From: Entrophospora sp. SA101
Taxonomy: Eukaryota; Glomeromycota; Glomeromycetes; Entrophosporales; Entrophosporaceae
Assembly: GCA_958430865.1 (NCBI GenBank)
Contig: CAUDNR010001412.1
Span: 1 to 13,202 of the forward strand
Direction of reading: 5' to 3'
DNA: 13,202 bases
Shown here one piece after another: positions 8,569 through 13,202 of the stretch. A program made the position numbers and the translations under genes. The notes under the pieces are model-generated. The model was given only the letters and a program-made list of their open reading frames with translations, was not told the origin of the DNA and did no database searches. The first letter of the stretch is position 1. The number at the start of each line of letters is the position of its first letter.

Positions 8569-10048
8569 TTAAATCAAGCCTGCTTTTTCCATTTCCTACC
8601 AAAAAAAATTACACACACACATATATATATATTAGTGATATTATAATAATAATAATATTACTATTATATAAAAAAAAATTTTTTAACCACTAACTTCTCT
8701 TAAATGAACTCCAAGTTTAGCAGGACTTTTTGAAATAATAACACCAGCACTTTCCAATGCTTTAATTTTATCAGTTGCAGAGCCTTTACCACCAGCAATT
8801 ATAGCTCCTGCATGACCCATACGACGTCCTGGCGGTGCAGTTAAACCAGCAATGAAAGAAACTACAGGTTTTGGTTGAGATTGAGACAAATTATGTTGTT
8901 TTAAAAATTCTGCTGCTTCTTCTTCAGCAGTACCGCCAATTTCTCCAATCAATATAATACCTATTACAAATAACAATAATGATGATGATGATGATGATAT
9001 CATTTAATTTGAATTTTCATTCGGGGGGGGGGGGTTTAAAAAGAAATAAAACCTTTTGTTTCTTCGTCTTCTAAAAACAATTTTAAACAATCTACAAAAT
9101 TTGTTCCATTAAATGGATCACCACCAATTCCAATACATAAAGTTTGTCCAAGATTCGCCTGAGTGGTTTGATTAACTGCTTCATATGTTAACGTACCGGA
9201 TCTTGAAACAATTCCGACAACTCCTTTTTTGTGGATATGTCCGGGCATAATACCAATTTTACAAGCATCTGGCACTATGATTCCAGGACAATTAGGACCA
9301 ATAAGACGTGTTTTATTTTGGTTTTTTAAAGCTTTAACAACCTATAAAAAATTTTTTTAAAAATTAAAATTTAAATAAGAAAAAAAAAAAAATCCAATTA
9401 TACTTTTACAGTTATTACGTACTCGAACCATATCTTGCTGTGGAATTCCTTCCGTAATTGCTACCACCAAAGGAACTTCTGCCTTGATGGCATCTATAAT
9501 AGCATTTGCAGCTGAAGGTGGGGGTACATAAATCACAGAAGCATCTGGTTTAACTTCACTAACTGCCTATCAAAAATATATAAATACACATAAACACATT
9601 TATTCAACATGATTATATGATTATATAAAGAATCAAATATATGTATATTTTTTTTTGAAAAATTTTTTTTTAACCTCGGCTATGGTATTAAATACAGGTC
9701 TTCCCAAATGTTTTTGACCACCTTTTTTTGGTGCTACTCCGCCAACTAAATTAGTTCCATAATCAATTGCTTGTTGTGAATGAAACGTTCCCTATCAAAT
9801 CAATTGTTAAGATGTATAATAATATATTAAAGAAAATCAACTGTTAGTCAACTAATGCAATTAATTACTTGTTTTCCAGTAAAACCTTGACAAACAACTC
9901 TAGTGTTTTTTGTAAGTTTCATGTTTTTAATAGTATCATCATATGGTGAAGTTCTAATAGTGCTAATGGAAAAACTTTTTCGTAATTCCAAAAAGAATTT
10001 GGGCTTTATTGAACGTATTGATGGCTTTAAACTCATCATTTTCAACAA
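8569..10048 (-). CDS. LSC1: Succinyl-CoA ligase alpha subunit, mitochondrial
   Basis: TCA-cycle enzyme of the mitochondrial matrix. With the beta subunit it converts succinyl-CoA, ADP or GDP, and phosphate to succinate, CoA and NTP. Exons, minus order: 10048-9869, 9791-9675, 9566-9423, 9341-9053, 8960-8695, 8595-8569; 1023 nt, 340 residues, normal for the family. Residues 1-~40 are a basic Ser-rich presequence ([19 protein letters not shown]). CoA-binding loop [20 protein letters not shown] is at ~52-71, [10 protein letters not shown] follows, then [20 protein letters not shown] and [12 protein letters not shown]. The phosphorylated histidine is His293 in [11 protein letters not shown]. The last exon is only 27 bp and encodes EMEKAGLI plus stop. 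Reading through its donor instead would end at TAA 8683-8685 with VSG and lose the conserved tail. ATGs at 10048, 10039 and 10036 are all possible starts; I take the first. All introns are GT-AG, 77-108 bp. Confidence 0.95.
9023..9034. repeat. Run of 12 G inside an LSC1 intron
   Basis: Twelve consecutive G on the plus strand, so C12 in the transcript, lie in the 92-bp intron 8961-9052 with a TGA trinucleotide repeat nearby (8981-8998). Such a run is striking in DNA this AT-rich. It is expected to vary in length and to be error-prone in sequencing. Confidence 0.9.
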
Positions 10049-10479
10049 TTTTTAATATTCAAGAAAAAAAAAAAAACTATATAGAAAAATCTTATCAAAT
10101 TTTACGTTATACGAAATAGGCAATAAATAAATTAAAAAGGAAAATCTGTTGCCGATTATGTAGGAATAATAATAAGGTAACCGGAAATTTTTTGAGGCCT
10201 TCTAATTATAATTGTAGGCCAAAACTTCAAGGGCCAAATGAACCATTTAGAGGCTTAGTAATTAAAAGAAAGAAAACGTGGTTTAAATGATTAATTGGTT
10301 GGGATTGAAAACCTCATATCTAGAAATTGCTGAAATGATATATAGATAGATGTTGTTATATATGGATTTTATTTTTTGTGTAAAATAATGTTTTGCATTT
10401 ACAGTATATAATTTATGATTTTATTTATTATGTTATTAAAATGATTAATCCTTATTTAATTTATTAATTTATAGATTTT
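10049..10479. promoter_or_regulatory. LSC1: Upstream region of LSC1
   Basis: This stretch separates the LSC1 start from the end of the SAP30-like gene, which is read in the same direction. An interrupted palindrome at 10196-10220 has arms GGCCT and AGGCC around AATTATAATT. The motif GGTAACCGG at about 10176-10184 is unusually GC-rich for the region. No TATA box is clear. Any promoter role is inferred from position only. Confidence 0.3.
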
Positions 10480-11116
10480 TCAAGGAATCGGTAACTTCAA
10501 TGTGTTGTCTATACAAAAAAAAAAATATTATAACATTTAATTAAAAAAAACTCACAACAAACAAAAAATACTATGATTGTTGTTGGAACGAACCTTTATT
10601 TTGCACAGCGTAAATAAATGACGCGATCATATCAACCTCTTTAACAGTTTGTGTTGCATAATGTCGAGTTACAGCTGCCACCAATTCTTCTTTTGTTGCG
10701 TAATCTCTAACCTTTAATTTATGGATTCTTTTATATCTACGTAATACTGAAATATCAAATGTGTTGAAATCTAACTTTGTTAATGTAATGGTAAATGAAG
10801 AAGAAATCTTATCAAACATCTATTATTTTGTCTCACTTTTGCTTCATAGTCAAATACTTACAGCTGGTACTTCTTTCCCAGGTTCTTTTCCTTTTGTTAG
10901 ACGTTTAGGAAGAGCATCTGTTGAATTTGTTATATTACCATTTTTTGAAGCTGAATTATTATTATTACTGCTACTACTACTTACACCGCCTCCGCCACTA
11001 TTACCATTCCCTCCTGCACCAGTTGTATTATTACTATGATTTGATGTAGATGTGTTGTTGTTGGTGGTGGTGGTTGTGATGGTGTTATTATTAGTCTTGG
11101 TTTTTGACGTTGCCAT
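10480..11116 (-). CDS. SAP30: SAP30-type Sin3-binding protein (histone deacetylase complex)
   Basis: SAP30 proteins bind the Sin3 scaffold and stabilise the Rpd3/HDAC corepressor complex in the nucleus. Preferred exons, minus order: 11116-10862, 10774-10594, 10508-10480; 465 nt, 154 residues, phases matching. Residues 1-85 are low-complexity Thr/Asn/Ser/Gly sequence (MATSKTKTNNNTITTTTT) ending in a basic patch (ALPKRLTKGKEPGKE). The rest is the Sin3-binding domain: LDFNTFDISVLRRYKRIHKL, then ATKEELVAAVTRHYATQTV and VDMIASFIYAVQNK. The end is DNTLKLPIP if the 85-bp intron 10509-10593 (acceptor TTTTGTATAG) is spliced; without it the frame ends GSFQQQS at 10571. For intron 1, acceptor ACAAAG (87 bp) is preferred over AATAG at 10821-10820, which leaves only 42 bp and adds MFDKISSSFTITLTK. 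No zinc finger is seen, so it is a short SAP30 form. Confidence 0.85.
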
Positions 11117-12171
11117 TTTTTTTTTTTTTTGAGTGTAATTTTTTTTTTATTCAATATGCCAATTTTTGTCGTAGTACAAATCAAAAAAATACATATATAT
11201 TTGGGTTGGTGTTACATAGATAAATTTCGTAATTGATTGGTTGCTGTGGTTGATAATATACAATTAACCCCGCTTTGTTTGTTACATTATTACTACTATG
11301 ACGTGCGAAACTTATACCACAATTCTGCACTACATCACCAAATTTCGCCTTTGGCATTCGCTCAAAAATGATGACTTTTAACAAAAAATCTTTGAAGTCA
11401 TGTGACTTTTGAAATAAATTTATAAAGTATTTATTATCAACTTAATTATCAGGAATCTAATGCCAATGTAAAAAATTTCCTAATGGTTTAAAAATACGAT
11501 CACAGTAAAATGATTTTTGATGCGATAAACTTTACAACCACTTTAAAAATAATCATAGAATAGGTTGCACAAAGCATATTTGCTCTTGAAATTTCACCAG
11601 CATATAATTGCCACCTCCAAGTTCAGATACACTCTTATCACTTACCTTTTATAATTGGACAGCATAGCGGAGACTGTCCGTGTAACAAAAAATAATTGAC
11701 ATGAAAGTATAATGTTCCATATCGCAGTCCAAAAAAGGGAGCAAAGGTGGTATAACAGTAAGAGTTTAATTATAAAAAGTATGGATTGTTAAATAAATTA
11801 AGAGAAACATGTTCCGTGCAGCCTATTATATCGTTATACAATTTAGTTAATAATATTACACGTAAATCTTTTGCTTTATATTAATTATTAGGGATAAACA
11901 AAAAACAACCTATTCCTAAAAGAAAAAGACAAATATAAAGATCAACCAAAGATTTATTTATTATAAAAGGATGCATAAAGCTAATAATAAAGTTGAAAAT
12001 GAAACAGAGCAGAAAGAAAAGTCGAAAGAGAAAGAAAGAATTGGGTAAATTAAAAATGGAACAATGGGAATGATGTTTGGGATAATACAGGGAATCCTGC
12101 TAACGCCGAGTAAAATATATTCTTTATATGATCCAAACGCTTAATTACTTAACTTGGAAGGATGTCTTTCA
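11117..12171. other. Long gene-poor region upstream of SAP30
   Basis: A pure T tract (A on the coding strand) lies directly before the SAP30 start codon. A minus-strand open frame at 11181-11384 (including MPKAKFGDVVQNCGISFA) could be an upstream ORF in the SAP30 leader but shows no family likeness. At 11657-11679, GGACAG and CTGTCC flank AGCGGAGA. On the minus strand this reads CAGTCTCCGCTATGCTGTCC, similar in style to pogo/Tigger transposon ends, but I found no partner end. A purine-rich stretch near 11971-12048 could encode a 25-residue Lys/Glu peptide that I cannot support as a gene. Confidence 0.4.
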
Positions 12172-12333
12172 TTATCAGGTAGGTCATATGTAATCACTGG
12201 CAGAATAAACAAAATTTTTGCAACTTTATATTATAATCATGTGATACAATCAGTTTATCGTTTAATAATAAAGAATATATTTGAATTAAAAAAAAAAATT
12301 TTCTACCAGTAATACGTCGGACCTACCTGATAA
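12172..12333. mobile_element. MITE-like element with terminal inverted repeats
   Basis: TTATCAGGTAGGTC at 12172-12185 is matched by its exact reverse complement at 12320-12333. Homology continues inward with substitutions and a gap: GTAATCACTGGCAGAA on the left against GTATTACTGGTAGAA read inward from the right, giving inverted repeats of about 35 bp. The ~95-bp interior is AT-rich and non-coding. If the element proper starts at TCAGG, it is bounded by TA on both sides, the target duplication of Tc1/mariner-like transposons. It would be a non-autonomous passenger of about 160 bp. The superfamily is inferred from the TA ends only. Confidence 0.75.
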
Positions 12334-12404
12334 CAAGAACGTGTTTTACACATTACGTACCTTATATGCGGAATCAAAACGTACCTTTTCAGTATTAGTA
12401 TTAG

Positions 12405-12406
12405 TA

Positions 12407-12445
<39 letters not shown>

Positions 12446-12446
12446 T
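12405..12446. repeat. (TAA)n(TTA)n self-complementary microsatellite
   Basis: About 42 bp of TAA repeats switch abruptly to TTA repeats at 12420-12421. The tract is therefore an inverted repeat that could fold into a hairpin. Nothing connects it to a gene. Confidence 0.9.
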
Positions 12447-12496
12447 GTAAATTTACATTTTTCGCAAATCGTATAATATTAATATTTTAGTATTTT

Positions 12497-12750
12497 CCAT
12501 TTTTAAATACACATTCCGTGTTTTCTGCAGCATTACACCATTGAATAGATTAATATTCATCAGGAACTGATGTTATTATATTATCTAAACACCTATCAAC
12601 TTCATCCAAATGTGTGAGTTATTGCATTTTCATATTCTAAGCATTGCATAAAAAGTAATCCTTGCTGTCATGAGTTAGATTCATCATTAAATTTTGAGTA
12701 TCTTGAGCCTCTAGTGAGATTTCATTTAATGAAATACTTTCAAGCAATAC
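12497..12750 (-). pseudogene. Decayed coding relic, unidentified
   Basis: Read from 12750 downward, one frame gives LESISLNEISLEAQDTQNLM and NLTHDSKDYFLCNA without a stop. The neighbouring frame then carries LEYENAITHTFG, and the first frame resumes with DEVDRCLDNIITSVPDEY, a TAA, and SIQWCNAAENTECVFKNG. The composition is clearly protein-like. Two compensating frameshifts, one near a T5 run, and a stop codon mark it as a broken copy. No start codon or upstream exon is visible; a TAA and an A8 run lie just above it. I do not recognise the family. Confidence 0.5.
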
Positions 12751-13001
12751 TCCTTTTTTTTACTTCTTCCTCATAAATTATTTATTTTTAGTATGAGTTT
12801 GAGAACTAAGGATGATGGATTTGGTGAAGATGTTTCTAGACTTAGAGTAAGACTACAAATATAACAATCATGTTTGTCATAATCTTTTAATTCTATGATT
12901 TTCCTGTTTAATAATATTCTCAAACCAAATAGTTAATTATTTTTAATTATGTCAAAATAATTTTTTGCCGCAAAAACATTTCATCAAGTATCATTTAATC
13001 A
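12751..13001. other. Intergenic DNA with one exon-like stretch
   Basis: At 12793-12846 on the plus strand, a short open stretch (MSLRTKDDGFGEDVSRLR) lies between TTATTTTTAG and GTAAGA, so it has an acceptor-like and a donor-like border. There is no partner exon in the window. It could be a chance match or a first exon of a gene to the right. Confidence 0.2.
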
Positions 13002-13137
13002 TGACGTCATCAATTACTCATTTTTGGCATTATCATTCTATTTTATTTTATTTTATTGGATAAAATCATGTAAAAGGTCATGTTATTTGTAATACTTCAA
13101 GAAGTATAAATATGCTTGAAATCTCTCCTCCTATAAA
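13002..13137 (+). promoter_or_regulatory. Promoter-like cluster at the right edge
   Basis: TGACGTCA at 13002-13009 is a full CRE/ATF-type bZIP palindrome. TTCAAGAA at 13096-13103 fits the heat-shock-element half pair (nTTCnnGAAn). TATAAA occurs at 13105-13110 and again at 13132-13137. The order of activator sites and then TATA suggests a promoter for a plus-strand gene beginning beyond the window, but no such gene is visible here. Confidence 0.35.
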
Positions 13138-13202
13138 AAGATTGTAATCATTAATTATTTTGGGAATGTGCAATAGTTTCCTTGTTGAATTACCAAAAAC
13201 AC

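Noticed and set aside
10761..11184. Open frames on both strands over the SAP30 N-terminus (Leu/Pro-rich, and Lys/His/Pro-rich)
   Set aside because: They arise from low-complexity trinucleotide runs of the real exon read in other frames.
11181..11384. Minus-strand 67-codon frame upstream of SAP30
   Set aside because: No family likeness and no splice path into SAP30 that is needed. It could be a leader ORF, but I cannot support it as a gene.
11971..12048. 25-codon Lys/Glu-rich plus-strand ORF (MHKANNKVENETEQ)
   Set aside because: Composition follows a purine-rich tract. There is a GTAAAT donor-like site but no next exon.
1..13202. tRNA, rRNA, CRISPR or bacterial operon features
   Set aside because: I looked for tRNA-like arms, direct-repeat/spacer arrays and ribosome-binding-site-led ORF strings and saw none; the genes are intron-rich and eukaryotic.

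Overview
The window looks like nuclear DNA of an early-diverging fungus, most likely an arbuscular mycorrhizal fungus (Glomeromycota, Rhizophagus-like). The reasons are very AT-rich, homopolymer-laden DNA, genes broken into many exons by introns of about 70-120 bp, fungal housekeeping proteins, and a decayed F-box/leucine-rich-repeat copy of the kind massively expanded in Rhizophagus. The species call is inference from these traits.

Layout. 11-420: five imperfect ~92-bp tandem repeats. 421-1967: AT-rich intergenic DNA with one decayed coding fragment. 1968-2880: a broken, 3'-truncated Tc1/mariner transposase. 2924-6461 (minus): a 12-exon gene for a mitochondrially targeted pentatricopeptide-repeat (PPR) protein of about 875 residues. 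6577-7590 (plus): F-box/LRR relic. 7757-8142 (plus): small two-exon gene resembling mitochondrial ribosomal protein bL31m, with a probable one-base frameshift. 8569-10048 (minus): succinyl-CoA ligase alpha subunit in six exons. 10480-11116 (minus): SAP30-type Sin3-binding protein in three exons. 11117-13202: gene-poor DNA with a ~162-bp MITE-like element, a TAA/TTA repeat, a decayed minus-strand coding relic, and promoter-like sites at the right edge.

All exon boundaries were rebuilt by hand from splice signals, reading phase and protein fit. The three minus-strand models each close in frame: 2628, 1023 and 465 nt. The PPR gene is the most unusual part. An exon-intron-exon piece of 316 bp is repeated without a visible mismatch 377 bp away. 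One intron is best explained as AT-AC (minor, U12-type) and another as GC-AG.

The genes are not an operon. The PPR protein (organellar RNA), the bL31m-like protein (mitochondrial translation) and succinyl-CoA ligase (TCA cycle) all point to the mitochondrion, while SAP30 belongs to a nuclear histone deacetylase complex. I found no tRNA, rRNA, CRISPR or viral gene.
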